NCBI GenBank assembly: GCA_021234155.1 | Contig: JAJEKV010000132.1 | Location: forward strand, 1,300,001 to 1,364,000 | DNA from: Isoetes taiwanensis | Lineage: Eukaryota; Streptophyta; Lycopodiopsida; Isoetales; Isoetaceae | Length of the DNA stretch: 64,000 nt | Direction of reading: 5' to 3' | Shown: piece by piece, positions 44,893 to 56,190 of the stretch | Layout: the number at the start of each line of letters is the position of its first letter | How positions within the stretch are numbered: position 1 is the first letter of the stretch | Made by a program: the position numbers and the translations under genes | The notes under the pieces: model-generated | The model's input: the letters and a program-made list of their open reading frames with translations, nothing else | Told to the model about the DNA's origin: nothing | Databases searched by the model: none

Positions 44893-45032
44893 TACCTTGC
44901 TGACACAAGATTGCCAATGTCCCCAAGTGCTCATCTGTTCCCACTGTTAAGTCCATCTCTAAGTTCTCCAGCTTTTCCATCGCATGGAGAATATACTGCG
45001 TGTCAAACTTCACTTGCACAGATCCTACATCT
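44893..45032 (-). pseudogene. Exon-like block, unidentified
   Basis: The minus frame reads SVQVKFDTQYILHAMEKLEN and LEMDLTVGTDEHLGTLAILC, ending at a CAAG|GTAATG donor. The amphipathic character suggests a helical protein. No family recognised. Confidence 0.4.
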
Positions 45033-45125
45033 CAAGAACACCAATCACGGACATGTTGGTAAACAAAAAACATGTACGATTACACTCAATTCATAAAGTA
45101 ACGCTAAACAATGATGTGAGTCTAC

Positions 45126-45268
45126 CTTGACAACGTGCAAAGAATTCTAACGTTCCTCTTAACAGTCATGTCGCCCACATGCAAATCAAATTGGCTTACA
45201 TATGCAGAGGTTTTCTGCGGAATAAACTCTTGCAATCCATGGCCATTATAGGTAATTTGCCCTTTAAC
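45126..45268 (-). pseudogene. PDR-type ABCG transporter exon
   Basis: PDR proteins are plasma-membrane ABC transporters. The minus exon lies between ATGATGCAG| and |GTAGAC. It reads [15 protein letters not shown] and [18 protein letters not shown], the stretch after Walker A in the first nucleotide-binding domain. One extra base then shifts the frame into [10 protein letters not shown], matching the family's ETLDFSARCQG. Only this exon is present, and it is frameshifted, so it is a captured or decayed fragment. Confidence 0.8.
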
Positions 45269-45341
45269 CTGCATCATTGGTTGTTAACATCAATGAGTAA
45301 AGTCTGGTTTGTGAGCATACAGTAATCAATCTGCCTACCTG

Positions 45342-45554
45342 TTAAGTCTTCATCAAGCTTTCATCAACAGCAAAAGGCACCTTAGTTGCAAAAAGCATCC
45401 CTTTACACTTAGTTACAATGGTGTTGGCAACAGTAAAGGATGCTGCATTTCCAAAGTAATCCTCAGGTAGATCTGTCAGCCTGCCTCTGCAGTTGATCAA
45501 CACGGCAAGTGATGCGGTTCTATCTTGGTCCATGCATCTTGCCTCACAAATCTT
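45342..45554 (-). pseudogene. BAHD acyltransferase exon (HCT-like)
   Basis: BAHD enzymes transfer acyl groups from CoA to plant metabolites. The minus block after ATATGGCAG reads ARCMDQDRTASLAVLINCRG and LTDLPEDYFGNAASFTVANT. The DYFGNA box is characteristic of the family, before the C-terminal DFGWG region. A TAA (45342-45344) stands three bases before a GT donor. The HXXXD and DFGWG parts are absent here, so it is a fragment. Confidence 0.7.
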
Positions 45555-45559
45555 CTGCC

Positions 45560-47570
45560 ATATATGAGCAGAGACAATCTTTTACTGAAAGCTTCAAACC
45601 TCGAGTTGTTGATTCATGGTCGATGATTATGGCATCCACTATTTACATATCATCCTTCCACATTCTGCAACAAAGAAGCACAGAGTTAAAGTGCTGCTAC
45701 TAACTAGGTAAATCAAAGAATATTTGCCTGAGCTCCAAATGCAAGCTTTGCATTGAAGAAAATGGGAGATGAAGCTTTAAAACCGGAGAATCCGATTAAA
45801 GGCAACCTAGAATTGGATATTTATTGATAGTAGAGGCTGTAAATCCGGTCCAAAATCAGCTTTGCTTTATTTCAACACAGGAATACCTGTGCTAAGCTTT
45901 TGGATATTCCGACCCAAGAACACATCCTACACAGATTCCTAGAGCCCAGATAGACTGCCGAAGCAAGAGAATCCGGCCCAGAACATATCCTTACACAGTC
46001 TCAGAGCCCGATTTACATGGTTCGCCATATTTGGCACAGATAAAAATTGCCACAGAACATGGTCACGCTAAAAACTTCTTTTCCAGGTATATGCCAATCT
46101 AATGCCTTGCTAACCACTGCAGTTTCAATTCGGTTTATAGCCATACACACACAAGAAGCGCTATCTTCAAAAATCTTCCAGCAAAGGAGTTGGAACACTT
46201 CACTGCCCTTCCGTTTTGGTCGGTGCGGGATCTGAAATGACAGACAAAACACAAATTAGGCAACGAAATTTCTAGAAACCTTAGATCCTCCCTAGTTTGC
46301 ATGTATTTTTTTCTCATGTGTCGCGCAAGGAACCCGATCCAACAGAAAAATTCTGCCCCTGCTGTTTTGTTTCCAGAGGAGAAAAAGGAAGAAATGAATA
46401 CAGAAAAAAAATTTACCAACAGAAGAAATCGCATATGCCTCTTGCAAGCCGATCAATATTACAAAGAAAGATATTGGCAAGATCCGGCCACAGACAGTAA
46501 TTTCTAAAGCTATGCAAGGGAGCACCAACGATTCACTCCAAACAAATCGCTCAACCCGGAAGCAACACAGTCTGGCGGAGCTCCACCATCGCCGCCATTA
46601 CAGAGACACGAAGAAATGAAAAAATAAGCCAAATCCTCTCAGTTGCCGCCATCGCCGAAGCACATAGCTCGAAAACCATGTTTTTTTTAATACAACTAAC
46701 TAGCAGAATTGCAGGGTTGGGAAGAAGGCTAGGCAGACATGTTCGCGTTGGTTTTTTTTCCGTGGTAATTCAAAACGACTTCATTAGATGTCAATGCTGC
46801 AGACTTATGTGAAAAATTTGAGACAACCATTTTGCACAAGGAAAGATTAGATTGAAGGCATTTGCAGTAGACATGTGCATATACCTTTTAGCTTCTGAGG
46901 AGCCCAACAAAGGGAATCATTTGCCAGAGAGGGAACCTCAAACCATGGGTTCCAGGATGGTGCCACTTGTGCTGCATAATGAAATAACTAGCTGATGTTC
47001 CCTTTTATTCTTCTCCTTTTTCTCAATATATGTAATGTCTAACTAGAGCTTACAAGGTAAGAAAGGGATCCCCTAAGTCCTCCACATGCTTTTTGAATCT
47101 GCAGTAACTTGGATGTAATGCATAAAAAAATCTAGATCAACGTCTTGGAACAATTCTTTCCTTGCAAGGTCTTCAGGCTATAACGGAAGTAAGATATCTT
47201 TTTCCTTCAATGTTATTGAGACATTAGCAGATAGAATGGAAGTTCCGAGCCAGCTGCAGAAGAAAACGAGGCTCATTACCTTTGCATGATTGAGGCCCAA
47301 TGTTAAATCACATTCTAAATTGCTATATGTATTTGCATGATTTTGGATGGCGGTTGTCAACTCTTCTGTACTAAGATAGGCAGGCAAATGAGATCAACTT
47401 CCATATCTTTCCTTGACCACTGCTATCAGTGAATAACCATTCAATAACATGGTTCTCTTTTGCAACCTGATCAGAACTTTGAGGACCCTTGGATGTGTTG
47501 ATTAAGCGAAATATAGCATCTAGATATGATTGACATGCAACTTATTTACATAGGCAAGTAAAGCTCTAAA
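45560..47570. other. Minus-strand gene-flank-like DNA, no assignable exon
   Basis: Around 46500-46700 the minus strand has short ATGGCGGCG-type starts (MAATERIWLIFSFLRVSVMA) followed by a stop, which resembles the 5' end of a plant gene. At 46110-46210 a frame with RPKRKGSEVFQLLCWKIFED is open. None could be tied to a family. Confidence 0.3.
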
Positions 47571-48110
47571 TTATTGACATTTTGATTGCTCTGAGGTTTT
47601 GAAAGCGGCTACATTAGCGGCGTCTTGTTCGGTTGGAAGTCCGCCGTCGTGTTCGGCGACCGCGATCGGCGATTGCTTCTTGTCCTTGATTAGCGAGACC
47701 ATCACGTCTGGCCGGTCCGGGCGTGAGCGCCCTCCTCCACGACCATGATTGCGTTGCCTTCTATCGTGGAGCTCACGGCTCTTGTGCCCGTCATGGCGTC
47801 GCCCGGCCTGGCGGAACGTCTTCTTGAAGATGGTCTTGAGCCCATGGTGCCTATACTTGACCAGCGTTCGCTTGACGTGCATGTGGTGGAGGTAGTCGTC
47901 GATTGGGACCGTGATGCCTTTCGCATCCCTTGTTTGCTCGTCGGTCTCTATGTACGCGACTGTTCCTGTCCTTCCTTTGACTATTTCTCCCGGCATGTCG
48001 ATGTTGGTGACGATTAGGACTCGCATCCCGGCGGCGTGGTATTATCACGGAAACAGCCGGGTCATCGGTCCAGCTGCTCATCCCGTCTTCTGGCGTTACG
48101 TTGGTTTCTG
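47571..48110 (-). pseudogene. Pif1-like helicase C-terminal fragment in a GC-rich island
   Basis: The minus frame reads GMRVLIVTNIDMPGEIVKG, then GRTGTVAYIETDEQ, the loop after the 2A domain typical of Pif1/RecD-like helicases. Further on, VKYRHHGLKTIFKKTF is followed, in shifted frames, by PGDAMTG...HKS and STIEGNAIMVVEE, matching motif VI (AMTGHKSQG-ATIEG). It is clearly richer in GC than both flanks. It could be a piece of a Helitron Rep-helicase or of a stand-alone Pif1-like gene. The Rep domain is absent. Confidence 0.6.
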
Positions 48111-49812
48111 ACATTATCAAACCAGTCCATATCGGTTAAGTTCTTGTTTAGGCACTTGATTTGTGTTAAATAAATTTCTCAAACTGCCTTATTCTTTGTG
48201 CACGTAAATGGGGATGCTCAACTCTAATATTTACAAGGTCAAAATAAATGACAGATCCATGAGCTTAATGTTGTGCTTGTATAACCCAAATAAATGTATT
48301 ATATAACCCAAAATACAACACTGCCAATACATATTCAATACAATTGTTCTAATAATGGCGTTCCATTCTAGACCAATGCTAACAATAGATCGATATATTT
48401 GCTTACCTTCATCTACTGCCATACCACTGGCGCATACCTAAAGAATGCTAATAAACCAATGTTATCAAGCTTTAATTCATGTAGTTGTAGAACAACATAG
48501 AGGGGTTGTTTAATTTGTCGTGTTGGGCATAAGAGACAATCGTAGCATTCCAAGTCATTCCAAGTCATGACAATTTTCATATGTATTTCTTCAAACACAA
48601 CCTTTGTTTCTATGAGACTTCCATGCTGTATCAGGGCTATAGCAGGGTGTTTGCATACTTCCACACGAAGGCTATCCTATCAATATGACTGTCCAAGAAA
48701 CTACGTTCGCGAGAGAATGTTGTTTCACATGTGCTTTAGAATCTTCTGCATAACATACTGCCAAGAACATTATCACTTCGTGAACCATAAAAGAAGTACT
48801 AAAAGCTTGCATAAAATAAAACCATCATTTAAGTCTGTTGCAAACAATGAATGTCAGTTCTGTGATATATGGAGCCATCTTACTCCACATAAGAGGACAT
48901 GTTTATCTGGTTCTCCTGCAGTGGTAAAACCTCAACTGTCAATAATTTCTAGAGAATTCTCACAACCCCAAAAGGCATACATAGTGCTCCTACAAGTAGT
49001 TCCTATGAGCCTGAATTTACTCCTGACCGATAAGCGTCTGCATAGAACTAAAATTTCCACGAATAGGAGATTAAATCATATTTTATTGGCTTTGAATTAT
49101 GTTACTTTCTTATGTTTCCCTCAGAACGGAGATGGACACCATCATTTACACTTTGTAACTCATAATCTGTGCATTTTTTATGCTTATCATAGGGTATTAG
49201 CAAAGTTCTAGTAAAAATGCACAATAATTTTCAAATATATTCACCTGAAATATGCAGCATGTGTTCGAAGGAATAGAAGAAGCTAAGGCAAAGGGAGTGA
49301 TAAATTATATGGCACAAATCAGGTTGTTTACAGCAAGGCCGATGCTATTACTGATGATTAAACTCCAAACACCTCAGAAACTGCAATATCATTTACAGTG
49401 AAACCATACCATCAAGAACCAGTAAGGAGTAATATTGGCATTTCAAACCTCATGTGCTCAAGGTGACAAAAGAATTGCTGCTTAAATATTTACTCTGAAT
49501 TTTATGTTTGGACCTTGCACGCATCTATCGAGCACTGCAATAAACAATAAAAGACTACTGCAGTGGCCCTTTTAACTAGCTAGCACTTTTAAAATGGGGT
49601 CAAAGAGGAAAGCAATTGATAATGTCCATGCCCATCCACCAGATGCAAACATTTGCTAATCCTAAAAAGATGCAATCTACTGGCATAAAACAGAATTCTT
49701 AAAATAGAAAATGCTATATTTGTCAACTGCATGCACAATCCCTCTAGCATGAATGTAAATAAAGAGCACATATTCTGAAACAACTTTTCCTGTAAATTGT
49801 AAGTTGGATCTC
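48111..49812. other. No gene seen
   Basis: AT-rich on both strands. The plus frame 48567-49211 is long (214 codons) but has the composition of chance sequence (many C, S, I, H residues) and no family signal. Confidence 0.35.
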
Positions 49813-49925
49813 ACCTCCATCAATGTGGCGCCTCATAACTGCAGCAGCGATTTTCCAATCGTCTGAGCCAAGGGAGAGAAGAGGTACTACAACCATTGCC
49901 ACTATGGTATCCACAATAGTTGCAA
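49813..49925 (-). pseudogene. Exon-like block, unidentified
   Basis: The minus frame reads VATIVDTIVAMVVVPLLSLG and SDDWKIAAAVMRRHIDG, ending at a GAG|GTGAGA donor. The splice context and open frame suggest a genuine exon. Family unknown. Confidence 0.35.
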
Positions 49926-50359
49926 CTATTCGAAAAAGTAGCCATTAAAAGTGCAAGAAGACCAGAAAAGATAAAACCAAAAACTGAATCTGAAACACAG
50001 CAGTTCTACAATAATATTGGCATTACTAACTTATATTACAACTTAAATTGATAATCCTGCTAGAATTGGATATCAATTTGACTCTGCTTGGTTCAGTAAA
50101 AAATGACTACTGAGACCTTCCTATCTACATAGATATCTACCTATCTACCATGGATTATGAACATTATAAAACGTATATGTCATGAAGTATGCACTAAAGT
50201 AATCCTAGGAAATTCACCTAGTGGTGAGAATGCATTGCCTTCTAAGAAACAAAAGATGCATAAGCGAAGATAAATGTCTACATAGACAACTTATGAGATC
50301 AACCAAAAAGCAACCAAAAGCTTTTCGGTTGATGTCAAGACCATTTCATATCTGTAGTA

Positions 50360-50753
50360 TACAGCAGCAGTGGTACGGCTAAAGGAAGTAGGTAACTGTT
50401 CACTATGCCATAGACATGAGCCTCGGATGGTATTAATCCAAGGTTACTCGCAGCCAACCCAACAATTGTGCTTACAAGGGGCTCCACTTAATGCATTCCC
50501 CTTGTAGTTCTTTTTTACCTTCATATTAGTAATTAGTTTATCATAGGCGGATGATTATACAGCAGCAGTGGCGCGGCTAAAGGAAGTAGGTAACTGTTCA
50601 CTATGCCATAGACATGAGCCTCGGATGGTATTAATCCCAGGTTACTTTCGCAGCCAACCCAACAATTGTGCTTACAAGGGCTCCACTTAATGCATTCCCC
50701 TTGTAGTTCTTTTTACCTTCATATTAGTAATTAGTTTTATCATAGGCGGACGA
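50360..50753. repeat. Tandem duplication, about 197 bp unit
   Basis: TACAGCAGCAGTGGTACGGC at 50360 recurs at 50557 (one T to C change in TGGYACGGC). Both units run through CATAGACATGAGCCTCGGAT and TAATGCATTCCCCTTGTAGT. High identity indicates a recent duplication. Confidence 0.9.
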
Positions 50754-52392
50754 TTTACTCTGACATGAACCCTATTCCACGTCAAGAATCTCAAATGCCA
50801 AGTGCAACTTCCCTACATATCTCTCTTTGTTCTGAACCTCTACGAATCACTGCCAGAAGTTAGGTAGAGTCATCTTCTATATGAAGTGTTAGGCTTCTTG
50901 CTACTCTTCATGTAAGTTCCGATCTTACAGAATGATTGTGCTCTACATCAACCATGCCACGCCTTGCATCTATTCTCACTCTTGCAGAAGTCCCATAATT
51001 TCTTGTTCAATCCATCTTAACCTTGCTATTATACCCATTGCTTCCATTGATATTGCTTGGTAGCACTTGCATTCACACTACAGATCCACACCTCAATGCA
51101 TCAGAACATTGCCATTTGGAAAAACATGTTCATCCAAGTAATGATGGTACTAAATGTGATAGCTGTAAGTGTCACCATGGTGATGGGAAAGGAGAATCAT
51201 CTCCGGATTCCTTATCAAATCTGCATTCCTGATCAAATGGGACCTAATATATTTGCACTCCACACTTTACTTCTGGCAGAATGTCTTCTTCTGCAGGAAC
51301 GTGATGGCCCATAATTGAGACCCTCTCAAAAGCACATTCAAATTAAAATGATGAAATCAGACTGCATATCTAAAGGTCAATGGAGGTTGAGATTAGAAAG
51401 CAACAGCTAATGTTCCACCTAAATTAGGTTCCATAACATCTCTTTCTCTACTAGACCTCAGCTTCGATAATCTAACAGTTATATTCTGGCAAAATTAGGG
51501 AAATTGTAAAAAAATCAAACGCAAAATACTTAAAAGCTTACTTGAGCCCAGAAGAAGGGTACTGCATGCCTGCATGCCGATCATCATAAATGCCATGGTT
51601 TCCTTAGCTTTACATGTATCTTCTGATCTGACATCTGAAACAAAAGGGAGGGCAATTTACCAATTAATCAATCTACTTTGTGGAGCCAAAATGTACTGGA
51701 GCTCCAGCTTCACGACATCAGCAGCCCATTGAGTTTGAAAAAAAAAAACACAAAGGGAAAAATCAGGGGCTTCTGTATCACGTTGAACTAGTATGCTACA
51801 AAAAAAACTGTAGGCCTTGCCGTAACCATGCAAAAGGGAAGAAGAAGCCGAGGTTGGATAACGGATATGGCCGAGGTTGGTTGGATATGGCCGTCGCGTC
51901 TCCTGAAGACGGAATTTTCTTTACTTTCTAATTTTGCTAACCGTAGATGCGAAAATAGACGGATCTAACGGCATAGAATCAATTTGGCCTATGTGGCATG
52001 ACACGTGGCATAGCTAGGAACGCAGGAAATCGGGCAGGGGAGGTTAGGCAACCCTGCTAATAAATTGGCACATTACAACAACGCCACGTTATGTCTCCCC
52101 ATGCTCCAACATAACCCGTCAAACAAATTGTCACATCTAGCTTTTGCCACCTCATGCATCCACATGACCCATACATGACCCCATGCACGCATGTGAATGG
52201 CCAAGATTGCTTCTTCAACACTAAACGGTCGGGATTGAAAGTTGAAACCCCACCATCTTATAAATGAATGTCAATCAAATCATATGTATGGTTAGGATCC
52301 AATATAAATGCCACCCAAGCAAAACCAACGGCCAAGATCGACATCTATATGTAACCTGTCCACGATGCCCCAGCATGTGATATTCGTTTATA
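50754..52392. other. No gene seen
   Basis: AT-rich DNA. The word GACACGTGGCAT near 52000 echoes GCCACGTGGCATC near 9355. The plus frame at 51680-51931 (K-rich) lacks a family. Nothing else could be supported. Confidence 0.35.
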
Positions 52393-52673
52393 TTATACAA
52401 GAAATTTATCGCGGCGGCCAAGGCCTCCGCGAACATTTCTCTTGCCCAACTCGCGGCAAAGTAGATTTTGTATCAAGTCAAAAAGGATCTCAGTTATGGG
52501 CTTGCAAAATTGAACTAAATGTGTCCAAGTTGGAGAACTGTAATCTCCAAATTATTTTCCAAAAAACTCAAAAGCTATGTTTTTGGCCGCCGCAACCATT
52601 TGTTATATAGCACAAAAGACCTCGCTTCTTCCTTTGGTTCTATAATTAAGTTGTTTCAGCTTTGGGTGGTTCG
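52393..52673 (+). mobile_element. Helitron 5' end, copy 3 of the family
   Basis: TTATATTATACAAGAAATTT, then GCGGCGGCCAAGGCC and CGCGAACATTTCTCTT, match the first 60 bases of the Helitron at 6609. The palindrome has one change (CTCCGC). The expected TC tip is blurred (TTCG at 52387). No 3' CTAG hairpin was found downstream, so the body is truncated or lies beyond the Mutator-like element that starts at about 52674. Confidence 0.65.
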
Positions 52674-53642
52674 AGAGATCTGGGTTAGAAAATCGAGAAG
52701 GGAAACCTAGATTGGGTTCGTGTTGTGGAAACCTAGAGTGGTTAGGGGAAACTAGTCTAGGTTTCCAATAAAAGATACTGCTCTAGGTTTCCTTCGGATC
52801 CATTAATTGCCGGGAAAAGGGTCTTACAGGGCTTTAAATGGTGTTACAGACTTTAAATTGCCATTTAAGGCAAGAAATCGTCAGGATTTAAGGCCATTTA
52901 AGGCATGAATTTCGTTGCACCATTCTTCTGATTCTTCTGGCGACAAAATTGGAGCTCAGATAGAAATCGATGGGATCCGGCATCCGCATCGGGCGCCAAT
53001 GGGCGGCCCACATCGAATTGCTTGAAAGCGGGGGAAAACGGGTATGGCGGATTGATGATGGCGATGCCATCGTTGCATACTTTCGATGTGCCCTTTGTTC
53101 TTAAAATAGAAAATTATGTTCAGGATCCATAGCCATGCAAGCTCCGTGGGCTTTGAGCAAAAAGGCCTCGTCAAATCTTCATATTTGAAAGCACACAGAC
53201 AGGATTTGCAATCTATTTGAGAAAAAATCGCTTAAAATCTTGATTCAAAGCCACCTGGTAGGAATTGGGGTTTTTGAAGATACATTTCATTCTGATTCTC
53301 AGGTTTCAAAATTCTCACCTTGAGACAGGATTCCTTGGTATAGTTTTCTCGATTTCATGCCAACATAACTTAGTTTTTCAATGTATTACGAAAGAAATTC
53401 CTTGTTTTTAATGTCCCTAAACTAAATGTCTTATGAACAAAATTCCTTGCAAATCAAAAAAGGAGTATTGTTATAGTGATTATTTAGTAGTATAGCACAA
53501 TTTGTTGTTATGTCAACTAGTCACTCATATGTAATTGTGCCATCTTGCTAAGGTCTTCAACTATTTGGTGTTTCGAGTTAGTTGGTGTTTCAGTTAGTTG
53601 CTTATTGCTCTAGGGTATCTAATAGTTTAAGTTGATGTTGCA

Positions 53643-56000
53643 TAGATATGGTGAAGAGGATGCACCCGGAGGTAGGAAAAGAAAATGTGCCTCCCGGGCA
53701 CCCACATGTTTACCCGATGATGAGTAAGTGTATTAGCCCTCCCCCCTCCCCAAACATAATCGATGTACTCAAAATGTGAACTTTTTCTCGAGTGGGGCAT
53801 GGAATATGGAGTATCACGTCGTTTAGTTACATCTATTCGAGGCTTGCCTACCACTTCCGCAGACGACGGTGGTTTTGTGTGCACGAGGATGCACTCACCT
53901 GCGAGATCGTGGAGAGGGGCTATGAGGGATGACTCTACGAGTGCTTTCGGGCGCACCAAAGGGACCTTCCATCGGATGTGGGTAGGTTCCTAGACCTCGA
54001 GGTGCTTTCGTGGAGAGACCCAGTGGATGATGAGGATGAGGCATCTCGGGAGAGGCGAAGAGTGAGGGCTTTCGAATCACGAGGGCCGAAGCGATGTGGT
54101 ATGAGAGAGTACCTAGCGGCCCGTGCGGAGGGCAAGTATAGGGCTAGAGCAATCATCACGGCCGGCTATAGAGTGGGCAAAAATGAGAGAACCATGGCGC
54201 CTCTTGAGATTGCGAGAGATTTCCACGGGGAAGGAGGCGATTGGATGGTAGACCCGTTGCGATTGATGTTGGCATTCTGGCGCTTTGGGGCTGAGGCGTC
54301 GGCGAGAGGCGAGTCTAGACTTGTACATAGGCATGGCCATGATCATGTTGTTGAGGATGAGATATCTCGGGGAGGGCCGTGTAGTTTTGGATAATATAGT
54401 AGCGGACTTGGTAGCGGCGGTAGTGCTTTCCGGATATGCTCGAGAGGCCACGATGGACTTGGCATGCTGCTTCTACCTCCTTTTATATGGAGGGCAATAG
54501 AGTTCATGTTGATCCTTTGTGTGATGCGACTCCGCGGTAGCTTGGGTTTTGTTATGCGATGATACATCTCGCAGCCCCATGCACGGCGATCCATAGGCGT
54601 GGACCTTCATATTGGGAGGGTGCCCATTGATCTTAATATTTACGTATTTCCTATCACCACATGTGGCCCTTCTAATTTTCCATTGATGCCATCTCTTCCT
54701 CCCCATGACTCTACCTCTTGGACCTTCACACGCTCACTCATCTTCACATATTTCTTTCTTTGGGAGATCTTTCATAGACTTGCGAGAAGACCTCATCATC
54801 TTTGCCATCTTCATGTACCACACTTGGTTTAGGTGTATCTTGTGTACACAGTAGCTTGTGGGTTCATGCCCCATCGTAACTTGTCATTCGGTGACACTAT
54901 TTCCACTTTGTGAGGATGGCTTCCCTAGACTCTCGGATGCCTTCTTCACCTATGCCTTGTATTTCCTCATCGATGCCTAGTCCGTTACACCCGGACACCT
55001 TAGTGCACATGAGCTTAGTACCTCTTTTGGGATGCTTGCACCTCGGCATGGATGCGACACATCCTCATTACTAGTTGTGGCATGCTTGATACCCTCAGAC
55101 GAGGTTCCATGAGACACAATGTAGAATTGCTTCGGCCAGGGGCCCCATCGGCGGATATTGGAGATATTTTGAGGTGCGGGCGGGGGCATTGGCGAGGGGG
55201 GAGGAGTAGGCCTAGGGTAGCCCGCGAGGATCCCGATACGATCGTTGGAGAGCGAGGCAGTTACACGGTCTAGTGACTCCCTTTCCTCGCCGGATCGTGA
55301 TTAGGCGGCATTGTCGGCCGAGATGGATGGGTGTTTGATCGTGTTGGAGAGTGCGGATACCTCCCATGTGGATATCGTGGGGGTTTCTTCTTTAGTCGGT
55401 ATTTGTGCCCTTGCGTGCTTGGGCTTACGAGAGAAGGGCGAGAGGCCGCGTGCACCCATATGGTTGATGATTGATGCAACTTTTAGACCCGGCGTTGGTT
55501 ACGGCGAATTGCACATGAGATTCTTTGTTGGTTTTGAGTGGGAGCCCCATGGATATTTGTACCATGTAGTGGAGAGAGGGCAGCAGGAGAAAAGCGAGGC
55601 ACTCATTGCCTCACCCTTGTGTCCACACTCCTCGATCCGGTGACAAAAAGTCTATTAGATATGACATGGGATGGGCAATGGGGAGATTGGAACTTGCGTT
55701 TGTATATCATGTGAGTATCCATATCATTCTTTTGCGTTTATGTCTCCTATGCTTCTTCTAGAAATGTTTGGTTTTGCATATTTGTAGGATTATCGGGGCA
55801 TATGCTATCGGCGAGGATCGCTTTTCGAGTTCTATTTGTGGATCCCACATACTACGCTCGTGCTTTTGGTATGCTTGCATCACGACAACGATAGAATATT
55901 GTCACTCATCATAGCGGGCGGTCATTTTAAATGATAACTTCGACCCCTAATGTGGAATGGAGGAGCATTCGAGCGGTATTCTGGCCAGTTGTACATAAGT
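53643..56000 (+). CDS. Unknown GC-rich protein(s) of the Mutator-like element, frames broken
   Basis: Coding-like plus frames: WFCVHEDALTCEIVERGYEG, then after a shift GRFLDLEVLSWRDPVDDEDE and MAPLEIARDFHGEGGDWMVD (53980-54394), NIVADLVAAVVLSGYA (near 54400), and WLMIDATFRPGVGYGELHMR with EWEPHGYLYHVVERGQ (55311-55643), then MTWDGQWGDWNL. I recognise no domain. CAG and CTG are rare here, and several breaks may be base-calling errors. It may be an accessory protein of the element or an older captured gene. Confidence 0.4.
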
Positions 56001-56052
56001 GAGTCCTAGTTTTTGGTTCATCTGCATACATACTTTCATGTCTAACACGCTA

Positions 56053-56190
56053 TATGTAGCATTATAACAGGGGGTTTTTTTTGTGGTTTTATACGGTTTT
56101 TCACATGGTTTTCCTATGATTTCGGCGTTGTATTCGTGGAGGCATACTAAATAGTATTTCTAGAGTGCGCCCTTTTTGGTTCGTTGATTT
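56053..56190 (+). repeat. Repeat shared with the Helitron interior (10050-10190)
   Basis: GCATTATAACAGGGGGTTT is followed in both places by GTATTCRTSSAGG-like sequence and GAGTATTTCTAGAGTGC or AATAGTATTTCTAGAGTGC. TTTTAGGGTT words follow both. This dispersed repeat links two otherwise unrelated elements. Confidence 0.65.

Noticed and set aside
48567-49211. A 214-codon plus-strand frame as a gene
   Set aside because: No family resemblance, AT-driven composition, no promoter or splice context, and no conservation between copies to support it.
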